Source: Symbiodinium sp. CCMP2592 (Eukaryota; Sar; Dinophyceae; Suessiales; Symbiodiniaceae). Taken from it: DNA of 64,000 bases. The position numbers and the translations under genes were made by a program. The DNA lies in assembly GCA_905221615.1 (NCBI GenBank), contig CAJNDT010003990.1, forward strand, positions 440,501 through 504,500. Reading direction: 5' to 3'. Below, in pieces: positions 28,547 to 41,400 of the stretch. Within the stretch, counting starts at the first letter, position 1. Every line of letters starts with the position of its first letter. The notes under the pieces were generated by a model. That model searched no databases and was not told the origin of the DNA. It was given only the letters and a program-made list of their open reading frames with translations.

Positions 28547-29523
28547 CCGAGTGCACGGAGAGCCCGATGTATAGCAGCATGCACTCGAATCTATAATTAA
28601 AAAAACTCTCCAGTCGCAGACGAGAGCCGGATAAGAGGCTATTTTCTGCAATCTTTACTTTGTGCCTGCAAGCGAGGAAACATGCCCGAGCTGTTGACAA
28701 GTGTGTCTGCTGATTGCTTTGCTTCTCAGCATGAGTCGTGCGAGGGATCTGAGTTGAGTTCTCTTTCATAGCGACCAGAGAGAGGGAGGGAGGGAGGCCG
28801 CTTGCAAAAGCCTTTACCCTGATAACAGCTAATGAAACAATCATATGTGTATGTTTCTATGGGTAAAGTGTAATGTTTACCTTGGCATGTGTAGACACAG
28901 AAACACACGCACAGTCCAAGCCCGAAATCCTATTACTTCCTGCCCAAACCACACACCCCGCCCCCCCCTCCAAAAAAAAAATAGCTTTCAATCAAAGCCC
29001 GATACTTCCTGAACCCCCGAAGCCCAAGCGGAGAAAAACAAACTTTCAAACCAAACCTTATAACTCCTAAATCCCGAGCCCTAAACCCCGAACCCCCCAA
29101 AGAACCCTAGCTCCTAAACCCCGAAGCCTAAACCCCGAAGCCCTCGAAAAACCCTAGCTGTGAAACCTGAGGTTGGCATCGAATCATGAGCCCGAGCACG
29201 GCAGCACCGAGACGGCTGGGAGGACCGATCTGTGCTGAGTGCGAGGGATCCGAGTTGAGTTCTCCTTCATATAAGGGACCGCAGGGAAGGAGGGAGGGAG
29301 GGAGGGAGGGAGGCTGATTGCTTTGCTTCTCCGCATGACTCGTGCGAGGGGTCCGAGTTGTGTTCTTTCATAGCGAGCAGAGGGAGGGAGGGAGGCCGCT
29401 TTGCAACATGCATGCTGACATGCTGTGCTTCTGCATCAGCATGAGTCTCTGCTGCTATCGATGGCACGATGGAAGCAAGAAGTTCGATCGGTAGTCCGGG
29501 TAGCCTTCGCAAGCCAAAGCACC
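28547..29523. repeat. GGGA-containing dispersed repeats and CCCTAAA-like tract
   Basis: Three related segments (about 28711-28806, 29230-29311, 29312-29406) share ATGAGTCGTGCGAGGGATC-like words, a GAGTTCTCTTTCATAGCG-like word and a (GGGA)n run. Between them (about 29010-29165) is a degenerate run of CCCTAAACCCCGAA-like words, similar to interstitial telomere sequence. No gene is seen. Confidence 0.7.
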
Positions 29524-30363
29524 ATGGCGAAGAGAACGGCCTATGAGCTGAGGCACGCCGCCTTTGATCTTATGGTGGAGGGGCTAAAAGTGCCCTGTGC
29601 ATCAGAGGATCCGGAAAAGCTTTTCATGCAAGCCGAGATGAAGCTTAAAAGTGCACGGCTTCTGCTCGTTTCAGAAGCTCAGGAGGCAGCGAAGGCCGAG
29701 TCCGAGAAGGCGAAGAAAGCGGCGGCAGGCGAGGGCAAGGGCGAGCCTGAAAAGGCGAAACCAACGACGAGAAAACCCGAAGTGAAGCCCATGCCGAAGA
29801 AGCCCAAGCCCCAAGCCCAAAGCATGCCTCAGAACATGGGCGAGGGCGAGGGCGAGGCCAAAAGCATGCCTCAGAACAAGGGCGAGGGCGAGGCCAAAAG
29901 CATGCCTCAGAACAAGGGCGAGGGCGAGCCTAAAGAAGCCCAAGATGAGCCAGGCCAGGAGAGGGAGGCAGGGACCTGGTGGAAGGGCCGTTATTATACC
30001 AAGAACAACTATGGGCAGTGGGTTCGTCGTCCGGCACCAGAGCAAGCCACGCCCACGGAGCCCAAGACGCCGCCGCCGCCGACACCAGCCGCCGCCTCGA
30101 ATCCCAAGGAGCCCAAGACGCCGCCGCCAAAGAAAAGGCAGAGCTCGTCATCCTGGGAAAACAGGCCTCGGAAAAGTGCCCGGTTTGCTCGTGCCATGGA
30201 TGAAGCCGGGCACATGCATGCGATGCCAGAGGCACCGTTCTTCCGAGCGGCTTGGACGGAAGAGCCCCAGGGCTTCTGGCACCGCCCCTGCAGGGGTTGC
30301 TCGGCCAAGTACTACAAGGGCTTTGGCTGCGAGAACGAAGACTGCGAAACTTATCTGCATTAA
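29524..30363 (+). CDS. Uncharacterised Lys-rich protein with Cys-rich C-terminus
   Basis: I choose the ATG at 29524 (ACCATGGCG context). The first ~55 residues look helical (RTAYELRHAAFDLMVEGLKV). Next is a Lys/Glu/Pro-rich part with three near-copies of a unit like AKSMPQNKGEGE at about residues 103-137. A segment with WWKGRYYTKNNYGQWVRR follows, then Pro-rich sequence (PKTPPPPTPAAASNPKEPK) and a C-terminal part with C-x2-C and C-x4-C pairs (CRGC, then CENEDC), possibly binding zinc. Disordered basic sequence with a terminal metal site would fit nucleic-acid binding; this is inference. The frame has no introns and ends at TAA 30361. Confidence 0.6.
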   Translation: MAKRTAYELRHAAFDLMVEGLKVPCASEDPEKLFMQAEMKLKSARLLLVSEAQEAAKAESEKAKKAAAGEGKGEPEKAKPTTRKPEVKPMPKKPKPQAQSMPQNMGEGEGEAKSMPQNKGEGEAKSMPQNKGEGEPKEAQDEPGQEREAGTWWKGRYYTKNNYGQWVRRPAPEQATPTEPKTPPPPTPAAASNPKEPKTPPPKKRQSSSSWENRPRKSARFARAMDEAGHMHAMPEAPFFRAAWTEEPQGFWHRPCRGCSAKYYKGFGCENEDCETYLH

Positions 30364-30403
30364 TATATTTTTGTCATAAGATTCAAAATGAACTAAACCT
30401 TAA

Positions 30404-30670
30404 ACCCTAAACCCTGAAACAAGCAAGGTCTATCACAACAGGGAGTCCAAGTCCAAGCAGCCGACACCCCGGCCACGCCCGAGCTTCGAAACAAGTACGG
30501 TCACCATCGAGGAAGTCGACACGGAGGCGGAGGAGTTCGTGGAGGCCATTAAGAGCCCGGCAAAGCACCGGTGCCTGGGTGATGGGATTGGCGATGACAA
30601 GCGGCGACAGTGTTATTACGCTGCAGCCAGGCGACAAAGCAGAACGCAGCAGAACGACGACTTCGACTGA
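30404..30670 (+). CDS. Possible terminal exon, no start codon
   Basis: The frame is open from just after TAA 30401-30403 to TGA 30668-30670 and has no Met at its start. From 30443 on it looks coding (SKSKQPTPRPRPSFETSTV, then IEEVDTEAEEFVEAIKS, then KHRCLGDGIGDDKRRQCYYA). CACAACAG just before could be an acceptor. It may be the last exon of the preceding gene or of a retrocopied fragment. Confidence 0.35.
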   Translation, partial: TLNPETSKVYHNRESKSKQPTPRPRPSFETSTVTIEEVDTEAEEFVEAIKSPAKHRCLGDGIGDDKRRQCYYAAARRQSRTQQNDDFD

Positions 30671-31227
30671 GCATTGATTTTGGTGCAAGGAAAAAGAGAG
30701 TGAGGGAGGGAGGGAGGATAGTGTTCCGATAGTGTTCCTAGGTCAGTGTAGCACACAAGCCCCGAACTGGATTGCTGCAGGATGGAAGGAAGGTTGGCAC
30801 ATCACCTCACCCCCCCAATCCCGATGCCGAAACTTTCAGCACCATCCCCCTCAAGCCGAAATCCTGGAGCCAAAGTTTCCCGCACCAACCCCGACACCAT
30901 ACACGCTTGCAGGACCTTGCGAGTTCTTCCATGTGGCTTTCAAGGCCGGGACCCTGTGCCGGGTTGAAGTTAACATAAAACTCATAATATGTAGAAGATT
31001 TTTATCTCAGGGATGCTACAGGGAGGAATCGAGAGAGGGAGGGAGGGAGGGATTCCTATGGACCCATCGGCGACACCAAGATTGGATTGGGTTTATAGGG
31101 TTGATGTTCTGGAGGTTTAGGGTGGCTAATCAGTAATGTAGTATTCAGAAATGTAGTACTATATATTTTCAGAAGTATAAAAGTAGGAATAAGTATTTGT
31201 AACATTCATAGTAATTATATACTATAC
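30671..31227. other. Unassigned spacer with GGGA runs
   Basis: Two short (GGGA)n runs at ~30700 and ~31035. An AT-rich segment leads into the ACT tract. No gene seen. Confidence 0.5.
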
Positions 31228-31760
<533 letters not shown>

Positions 31761-32411
31761 GTGGAGAACGGAAACCCAAAGGGGCAGCACGCACCCTCGT
31801 TTTCCGTCCAAGCAGAAAGTCCAACGACCGTGACAGGTCGAACGTCCGCCCAGGACGGGCTGCGCGCAATTGCGTCGCGGCAACGAGAAGCTACCAACGA
31901 CACACTGCCGTGCTCACTTGAGCCAAAAATGTTATGAATACGAATTACAGAAGAGCATGCATAAAAGCATACAGCACAACAGCCAGCCCGCAGACTATGT
32001 ACAGTTACATTCGCCCCTCAGCCGAGAGCACGATAGAGCCGTAGGATTCCGCGGGCGGCCGGAGGCCGTAAAACTGACCTACAGACCCTGCCCTCCTACA
32101 AACCCTTCGCACTCAGCACAAGACCTTCGTTTTTCACGGCCTGTGCTGCACGAGGCTCTGGTTTCCTACTGTACACAGCCTGCGCCGCACTGCGGCCACA
32201 GGGCTGGTGAAACGAGCAGCTGAAGCTGCGGCGTTACTCCACGCGCTTCGGGAGCACTACCGTGCCTCCCTAGCCGCTCCCGTCAAAGACCTGTAGAGCG
32301 GATACGCCACCCTGTCGTCTCATCGGAAAGCAGCTAGGTGCTGCGACCAAAACTGAAGTTGCCACAGGTGGCTAGAAGGGCGGAGCGCAGTCCGCGACTT
32401 CTAGTCCACGG
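31761..32411 (-). other. Conserved 3' non-coding block of element P (left copy)
   Basis: Reverse complement of 58374-59024 and 413-1065 with almost no differences. Contains the leader-like match at 31918-31931. Confidence 0.8.
31918..31931 (-). promoter_or_regulatory. Spliced-leader-like sequence in left element P tail
   Basis: Mirror copy of the match at 893-906 and 58854-58867 (ATTTTTGGCTCAAG). Confidence 0.4.
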
Positions 32412-35400
32412 TCACTGCGGCTCCACGTTGGGTTGCGCGGCGGGCTGCTGGACATTTGAGGGTTTTGCCCGCCCGCGGTGGTTCCGCTGAGGTGCTTCGA
32501 ACTCCTCGAGCTTCAGCGCCTTGGACCACTCGGTGCCAAACGAATCTAGCCACTTTTGGCTAAATTCAGAGGTCAGCACACTGGCGACCGCGATGCCGAC
32601 CTCCGCGTTGGCCCGTGAACTAGCACTAAAGTTTAGGCTTCCTATCACGGCGCTAACTGTGGAGTCCGGCCTCGTCACGAGCACCGTCTTGGCGTGGTGG
32701 ATGCCCGCGAGGCCTGCGCCGATGCTCACGTCCGTGCGGTTCTCGGCGGCGTAAGCCGCCTTGACCGAGGTGCCCTTGCCGACACGGACCTGAACTCCTG
32801 CAGCACCTAGTTCCTTAAGGGACTGCAGCTGGAGCTTGGTCCTGCTCGTCTGAGAGTTGTCGGCCAGGACGTGAGCTCGGGCGCCTCGCTCCAGCGAGGA
32901 CACGAGGGCTCCTACCAAGGGCTTACTGTCGAAGCTGTAGGCCCGCACGTAGACGTGGTCGCCCTGCCCAGCATCCGCCAGCATCATTTGCACCACGCTG
33001 TGGTACTCGGGAAGGGTCAGAAACTTGACCCCAGCTCGCTCGAAGCCATCTGGGAGCGGAAAGTCCCGGACGCGCCGCGCCTGGCTCGACAAGGGAACTG
33101 TCGGAGCCGGAGACACTGCAGAGGCACCCGGACGGGTAGCCCCACTGGCAGGCGTCTTCGGAACAGTCTCCGTCGGGGGCGCCGACACTGTGGCCACCCC
33201 TTGGCGGCCTCTGAGCTTGGAAATGCCGTCGAGGCAACCCTCCGACGGGCTGCCGACATTCCGCGCTCTTTCCGAAAGCGCCCTTGCTTTCGAAACCATG
33301 CCGGCTAAACACCCCTGTTCCAGGGCGGGCGCGCCGAGAATCGCACGGGCGCGTCTAGTCGCGGCCGGGGCGGCGGGCAGCGTTGGGGCAGCGCTCGCGC
33401 CTGTCATGGCCACGAGTTGCCCCGCAGCTTCAACAGCGCGTTCTACGTGACCACAACGTCCCTCGTTCAGGAATGCCCTGCAGTCGCAGCCTGCGCCGTC
33501 CGCGCCCGACCCGACTTTCACGAGAACCCTGTGCGCTCCGGCTTTGGTCTTGGACGCGACCTCAAAGACAGCCTCTCGGCCCTCAAGCGACACCAGAACA
33601 GCACTCCCAAAAGGGTTGCCGTTCATGGCGTGCATAAGCCGGTTAGTGGCGACACGTCCGGCCCACCACAGCACTACGGCCGCGAACGTCCACAGTAGGA
33701 CGACGGCCGTCAAGCCAACCACGCGGACACCCCGAACGAGGATACCAGAGGATTCCTCGATGAGGTCCTCCGCCGCAGTGGCAACTGCAGTGAGGCTCAC
33801 GTGTGCCACCTCTCTGGCACCGCGCTCAACAGTGAAGAGGGTAGGCGCCAGCGCAGCGGCCACCAAACCCATCTTCCATCCAATGTTGCCCGTTGTGGCG
33901 TGGGCTGCGCGATTGCGCGCTCTCCTGGAGAGAGCCCAGCTGGAGACCGCAGCGCCTATCGAGCGCACGGCCCCAAGGAACCCACCACGGTTCGAGGGCC
34001 CGGAAGAGACAGCGGGGCGAGAAGAAACGGCAGGGGCCTCGGGCGCCACTCTGTGGCCACCCGGGCCACGCAGTGGGAGCGTGAGGGCGGGCTGCCCAGC
34101 ACGCTCGCCGAGTCGGGAGGAGTATGCCAGTCCGGCAGCACCTCCGGCCCACCATCCTCGGTTGCCGTAGCGGTTCGAGCTTCCCCTTCCACCACCTTTG
34201 CCACCACCCTTGCTGCCAGAGCTGCGGCCCCCACTGGGTGCACCGCGCCCGGAGGAAGGTTGGCTCCACCAGGCTCGGGCAGAGTCTTGAGAGAGCTCTG
34301 CCTGCCTGCGCTTTTCAGCGCGGAGCCTCTTCCGTCCGGAGCGGAGGAATTTCCTCGCATGCTCCGCAAGGGGATCGGCGTTGATGGAACGCTCGATCCG
34401 TTCCATCTTCGTGCCCTCGCTCTCTTCCGACGAAGAAGCAGCTTCATCGTCGCCTTCCTGGGGCGGCATGCCGTGGGTTATGAACGACGCGCCCGACTTA
34501 GGGCCACTGCACTTAAAGCACAGTTTGCGCCATAACATGTTCCTCTCTTGGCATGTGTCCCGCCCACAGGTCCAGTAGGCGTTGGACATTGCGGCGGCGA
34601 TCGCGTCCGAACGCTTCGCATAAAGGTACTCCTTTATGCGTTCCTTATGTTCATCGAGCCAGACCTCGATGAACCACGCCGGCGCCGTTCGCAGGTCCAC
34701 CGGCGTGCTCCAGTACAGGCTGTCCTCGAAGATCCCCACACAGGGGGCACCTCCGAGCTCCTCGGAATCATGGTGCCGGCAGGTATTGCGTTCTGGTGGG
34801 TTCGCACGCCCACAAGTAAAGCAATCCCACCAGCCCCAAGGCCAGACCTTGCCTGTGAGGAGCGGAACGCGCTCGGGTGTCGGTCCAAGCTCGTTTTCAT
34901 CGTAATCGGGCCAGATTTCAAACACTGGCCTGTTCGACAAAATCGCAGCCTGGTAGACGAACGCGCGCCTCCGGCGCCGCGCCAACGCGAGGAGCTGCTC
35001 GAGCGTATGCTCACCACCGCCTCGGAAGAATTCCCTGATCTGTTCATCATGTTGGAGATCAAGGGGGACCGTGAGCCTGGGATCCACGTCGCGGGCGCCG
35101 GGCCTTCCAGGCCCCGGCGGTGGAGTCGCATCCCAGTCCACGTCGCGCCAATCGGCCCCGGGAACCTCGTTCGAGAGTCCGTAAACCCCCGAAACTCGGT
35201 GTTGGGGAGCCGGCGACTCCATGGTATCCTGCCATGTTGTGAATCGCTTCTTGGGCGGCGGCGGTCCCTCCGGCTCCGCGGGTCGCCGCTTGTCTGTGCT
35301 CGACGGAGCAGCGGCCCCGCTGGCACCTTCTTCGGCACCTGCCTCGCCACTAGACGAGGGAGCCGCGCCTGTCCCGGCCGCGGCTCCTGCAGGGCCGGCT

Positions 35401-38400
35401 GGTGCCGAGGGCGCTTCTTCCTTCTTGGTGGTGGCCCGCTTGGCCGCGGGGCCTTGACGCTCAGAGCCGCTCTCCTCAACGGCGCGCTTGAGGGAGGAGA
35501 GGGACTTAGCCTCTGCTGTCTCCTTTTCCTCCTTGGTCACTGCAGGAAGGCGGGTGTCGCGCCGTGCCTCAGGAGCCGCAGCCGCGGCCTCCTGGGCCGA
35601 AGCAGCAAGCTCCTCCTTGGCGCGTGCCGCCGCTCTTTCCCGTGCCAAGCCTGCCTTCATAGACTCCGCGAGGCTAGGGATCCGGACCTCCGGACTCCCT
35701 GCCTCAGCTGGGGGAGTCACGTTGGCCGCAGGCGCTGCAGAGGAGGAAGACGCCTCCTGAGAGGCATCCGGAGGAGCAGGAGCCATCTCCTGATCCTCGG
35801 AATGCGTCGCCGAAGATGGCGGAGCTTTCTTCTTAGGGCTGGAAGCCTGAGGCTCCGCACCCCATCGTGGATCAGGCGGGGTTCCAGTCCTCTGGACACC
35901 CCCCTTCTCTCGAGGGAGCAGATCCGTTTCCAGCATAGGGGGATCTATCTCCAGTTGGGTGTCAGTCTGCTTTGCGATAGGGTTCAAGACACCCGCGGCG
36001 AGCTTTTCTTCTCTGAGCCCATCGTGGGCGTTCCAGATAAGGTCTGAAAAGGTTTCCCTCATCGCTTGGACGTGCTCCCTCGGGGTATCTTCCCGGGGAG
36101 CGTCCACGTCCGGATCTTGGGGCTCCAAAAGCTCGTCGGGGAACGCCGGAGGAGGCGGTTCAACATCTTCGGGAACCTCTCCGGATCTCCCCTGCTCTTC
36201 GCGAATCGCCTCCAACGCTTCGCCCAGCGGGGTCTCGTCCCTAAACAAGTGACGGTAGGGACTCGGAGCTGCGGCGTTGGGCATCATGAAGTCCGTCTCC
36301 TCGTACGCTGGCCCGAGAATGGTACTCGGGTAGCGCACGGGAGGCTTCGCCCGCTGCACCGGCCTCCGGTCAAGGCGATACGTGCGCCAGAGACCATCGG
36401 AAGTGACACAAGGCGCCCCATCCGGGAGCCGCCTGAAATCACGCAGCTCCGCCCCGATGCGATCACAGAAGCGGTCCGGGTTGGAGATATGCGTAAACCG
36501 GCCCAGGTCAGCCTCAAAGACCCAGACACGGTCTCTGTGGTCTCTGCGAGCTTCTCCGTGGCGGAAGCGTCTCAGAGCCACAGCGGCTTCTCCAAAGAAC
36601 GCATCGTCGCACGGGGCCGGCACCATGTTCGCCGGAAGGCCCCTTCCGTGGACCGCCGCTCGGTGGTACGCGGCTTCGTACTCGTGCTCGAATTCGGCAC
36701 GGCACCCGCGGATACCACACTTGTGGCCGGACCCACGGGAAGGAACCCTTCTAGGGTCTCCGTTCCCAATCTCCTCGGGTGTAGGGCAACCAGCCACGCC
36801 CCCGCCATGGATCGCACTCCGGTCGGGGGTGTCCCCGAGATCGACGAATTCCCCAGGCACTGCAGCCTCCTCGGGAATCGGATCCACACTGAAAGGCACA
36901 AAGGTGTGCCGCGCAGGAGACTTCGGAGCGGGCCGTTCTTGGCTTGCCGACCGACGCTCCACGGATGCCATGAAATCGTCGATCCCGCGGAGGATGGCCT
37001 CAGTCTTGGCCCGTTCCTCCTCGGTCTCCTCTGGGACGGCCGTACCTCCTTCTCGGGAGCCCTCTGGGCCTCCCGTGGAGGCCGAGCTCGCAGAAGGGGC
37101 TTCAGCACTAGGAACGGCCCCCTTCGGAGCGGCCTTGAGCGGAGGCCCACCAAGCTTAGGCCGGATAGGGCCTTGGTAAGGCCCGGGCCCCAGCCCTCCA
37201 TGAGGCAAGGGCCTTTCCGACCGGTTCCTCGCAGCAGGTGGCGGAGGAGGAGATCGCGCGATGGGCGGCTCAGCCGGCCCACCCAGCAACCATCCAGGCC
37301 TGGTGCTCAAGAACTCCTCGGCCCTCTCGGTTTCCATGATCAGGAACGGCGGTGGAGGCCTGACCCCTTTCGGCGTCGGGCCAGGCTTCACCGTGACCAT
37401 TCCTTCCGGAACGGCTGGCCTCTTCGGCGGCGGCTTCGGGTTCGCCTTCTTGCTGAAGTTCTTCGGGTGGAACAAATCCGCTGGAGTAAGCGTACGGTCC
37501 GCCTCCATCGGCTGATCCCCAGGCGCTGCACCGGCACCCTCAGGGTCACCGGGCGCGGCCTGAGGATCCTCAGGCAGCTCATCCCGGGCCCTGGGCGGCG
37601 TCTTGTAGCGGATCGTGTCCGCAGGCGGTGCTTCGGGAGGCACCTTTTGAGGGGGGCGGTGTGATCTTCCCCGCTCCTGTTCCCCTGCCGAAGGCGCTCC
37701 CTCTGGGGCCACCTTGGGGGTAGGCTTTAGTTTGCCTTCCCGCCCTGGCGGCGGCCTATCATCGACCGTCCTGGACCGATGCAGCGCAGAGGGCATCCCA
37801 CGGGGACCACCCTCCTTAGGTGGTCCAGGCGGGGGTCCCGCCGGCATTGCCGAGCTCTTGGCCCGCACCTCAACTTCCAGCTCGGAAGACGAGTCCTCGT
37901 CCCCGATATAGTAGTTGACCGGGCCGGCTCCGCCAGGCGGCGCCGACTGCTCTCTGCGGACTCCGCTCCCGGGCTCCGCATCATCGACCCACCGCAGGGT
38001 GTTACCCTGACGCTCTGCAAGCGAGAGGTCGAAGACTTCACAGCCGGGTTGCACCGTGAGGATTCGGAGGATGCATTCTGGAGGGACACGCCCTGTCAGA
38101 ACACATCCGTCTGTCCCTCTCCAGACGGGCACCCCGGAAGCCCTTAGGAGCTCGAGGTTCGAGACCACAAGACAGGTCGAGTTCTTTCTAAAGCCCGACG
38201 TACTGTCCCGCTGTCTTGGGTACCCGGGCCCGATCACCCAATGGACAGTCAGGCGCGGGCCGTTTCCGCCTCCCGGGAGGAGGCCGTCGCGGCCGATCCG
38301 CCGCGCATGAAACACCTCTGTGCCATGACAGAGGGTGGAGCCTCCGTACTCTACCGAGAGCTCCCTCATGCCGGCCTCATCGAGGCCGTCTCCATACACG

Positions 38401-41400
38401 GTGCCCGCGGTCAATCCTGACCCACGGCCGTGTCCCTGGAGAGCCCGGATCCGGCCATCGACCAGCTCCAGCCGCTGCTTCTCCCGACCGCCAGCCGCGT
38501 TTTCCAGATCACTCGCCGCACCTGCCTCGATCGCGGACGAAGTGATCTGGAGCTTCTCGGCTAAGGCGGATACGCTAATCCAGCCCCCTTCGCCGAGATG
38601 GCCCTGCAGGCCGAATTTGCCGTGGCGGAGGGCTTGCGTAAGCGCCCTCTGGCAAACCGCGGGGTTCTCTAGCCACACCCACGGCTGCCATCGTGAGTTG
38701 CTATCACGACCGCCTTTCCCTTCGTTCCCGCGTCTGCGGCCACCTCCCATGGCGCCCCTCGCGGCTCCCTGGCCCACGAGGGGCCCGGCACACGGAGGAA
38801 AAAGTGGGAGTGGCTCCGCGACCAGCCGGTCCACGGAGGACCCACCGGCAGCGAAGGAAAGAGGGGTACACGCGACCTCCCGGCCCACGTGTGCCAAAGC
38901 ACACCGCGAGGCGCAAGAAGCCGATGGCAAGGGCCCGCGCGGCCCGTCGCAAGCTACTGGGCTACTCGTCTTGAGCCCACGCTGCGCGGCCATGTCCTGA
39001 AAGGCAGGGGGTTCAAGGGGGCTGCACAGAGAGAGGGGGTAGGGCTCACACTCAGCACGACCTACACCCTGGACTACCTCACTACACCCTTGCTGCAGCA
39101 CGCACGCAACGAGTAGTAGCATAGAAAGGAGGTAGCGACCCACGGGCGTACAGGCCTGCGTCCGAGCTGCCCCCCACGTTCCCCCCCGAACCCCCCCGAC
39201 GCGGCACACTAAGACCCCGAACCCTAACCTAGACCCCGCGGTCAAGACACAAGCGGTCAAGACGAACACAAGCGAGTTAGGGTATAGGGCTCTTGTGGGG
39301 TGGTTAGTGTCCGTTAGGGATTCATCGTGTTTTGCTTTTGCTTTAGGCGCGACCTTCCGGTCCGCGTCAGGCGGACTGGAGCTCGAGCCGTCGCGGCCTC
39401 GAGCGCCTAAGGCTTCAAGGGCGGAAGCGGCGGTCTGAGGCGCGGAGCGGCTGCCCTTCCGGCACGCCGTCCTTATCTCCTCCTCTGCCTCCGCATCCGT
39501 GAGGAAACGGCCGTCAACGACCCTACCTGTACGAACCGTCAGGTCGTCGACATAGGCCACCCATTCCTTAGTGAACCTAAGCCTTCGATTGCGACCCGGC
39601 GCATACGCGCGGTCCACGACGTAGTTAAAATCGTCGGGACCATTGACATGCCCGAAGGTAAGCCCAATAGGGAGGTACTTACCGCTACGCGCAACAATGG
39701 CAAGAACCTCCCTGGCACGCTTCGTGTTGCGGATCTGATTGAACCCGGAAACCGCATCAACGAAGCTATACCAGACTGATCCTACCGCTGCAGCGAGCAC
39801 ATCCGTGCTCCGCCGGCAGTAGTAAGTGGATCTCTTCACCCTGGCGTTTACCCTGCGGTAATCTACCACCAAGCGGCGTTTCCTCGCCCGCTTGTGGGAA
39901 GGCATCTCCTTCGTAGGGAAAGGGGCCGAACCCCAGGCCGAAGGGCCTCGCACAAGCTGCCCTCTCTGGACCTCCTCCTCAAGCCGGTCATCAACCCACT
40001 GCGCCGCTTCCCCGCGGAGCGCATGGGGCTGAGAGCTGACCGGAGGCCCCGTAGGGACGCAGTCGTGCGCAAACTTCCGGACCGTGGTACGCGCCGTACC
40101 TTCGACCCAGAATGCAGCGGCCTTCCGGCCCACCGTCTCCTTAATGGCTGCGAGATCAGCCTCGGTGAGCCCCGGACGGTTCTCCGTAGGGCCCAACCTG
40201 AGGCCTTCAATGACCTGCGCCTTATACTCTGGCGTACGGCGGGGATCGGCAGCCACAGCCTGGCCTGCCAACGCATAGACCTCCAGGTCCGCGAAGACAC
40301 CATCCCAATCCTTGGCGTCTGCCTTCGACCGCCAGTGAGCATCCATCTTCCTGGAGAACTCCAGAACTTCAGCCTCCATCTTCGCTCTCTCTTGAGGGGA
40401 GAGGTCCTCGCCAGACTTAACGTCCGGCAACGGTACCTCCGGAGCGGAAGGCTTCGCAGGCTCAGCCGGCGGCTGGCCGCTCACTGAGCAAATGCTGTCG
40501 TAGCAAGGGGGCTGGTCGCCCCTCAGACCAGCATCCGCCAGGCAACGGCACAAGGCCGGAGCGAGCACCCTCGAAGAGGTCCGGGCCTTCGCGTGCTGAT
40601 GGGCTACCCTGCCCAAAGCGTCAGGCTTTGCACAGCGAACGCAAACCGAATCCATCTTGAAGTTGGAAAGACAGATCAGCGCTCCTTCCGAATGCTTAGA
40701 ACCCCTAGGAACTGATCCCAAGAGCTGACATCGATCAGCTCGGCCGAAAGCCCAAGGGAACTTCGGTTCCGAAAGCGTCCCAAACACGGGAGCCCACCCC
40801 TGGGCCTCCCAAGGCTCCCAAAGTCCTTCCTGATCTGAGATAGTAACAAGCATCTGGCGCCCCTTCTCGGCCACCATTGCTCCCCACCTACTGACCAGGG
40901 AGAGGAACTCCTTGGGGCTACCCTTACCGGATAGGCCCACAACGAGGCACTTGGGGTCGAGCGTATCGACCAGAAGGCTCAGGGCTTGCCGGTCCTCCTC
41001 TGAGGAGAAGTCCCAGCGGATCCCGTAGGAGCTGGCTCCTTGAACCGCCGCAGGAGGGCTACGCAGGCCTCCTGCCTTACTGACCTGAGTAAGCGAGTGC
41101 TCCGACACCGCTACTTCGACAAGGTCCACGTCCATACCCTCTAGGTGATCTCTGATCCACCCCTGGACCGCGGCACAGGAGCTACCTCTACCGACGATCA
41201 AGGAGGGCGCGGGAGCCTCAGCAAGGAGCTCCTTCAACGCAGCAGGGACGTCAATCGGGGAAGCTGCCACACCCACTCGGTCCGGCACGGACTCTTGCAA
41301 GGAGTAACCGGCCTTATCGAGCTTCCGGGCAGAAGACGCAGCGAGAACCCCATCCCTACTAAGATCCACCTTGGAGATAATCTCCTTCACGGTGATGGAC

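Noticed and set aside
34548-37664. Long frames of 499 and 532 codons on the plus strand (mirrored at 53121-56237)
   Set aside because: They are antisense to the GC-rich polyprotein, with Arg/Pro-rich composition typical of shadow frames. The domains are all on the other strand.
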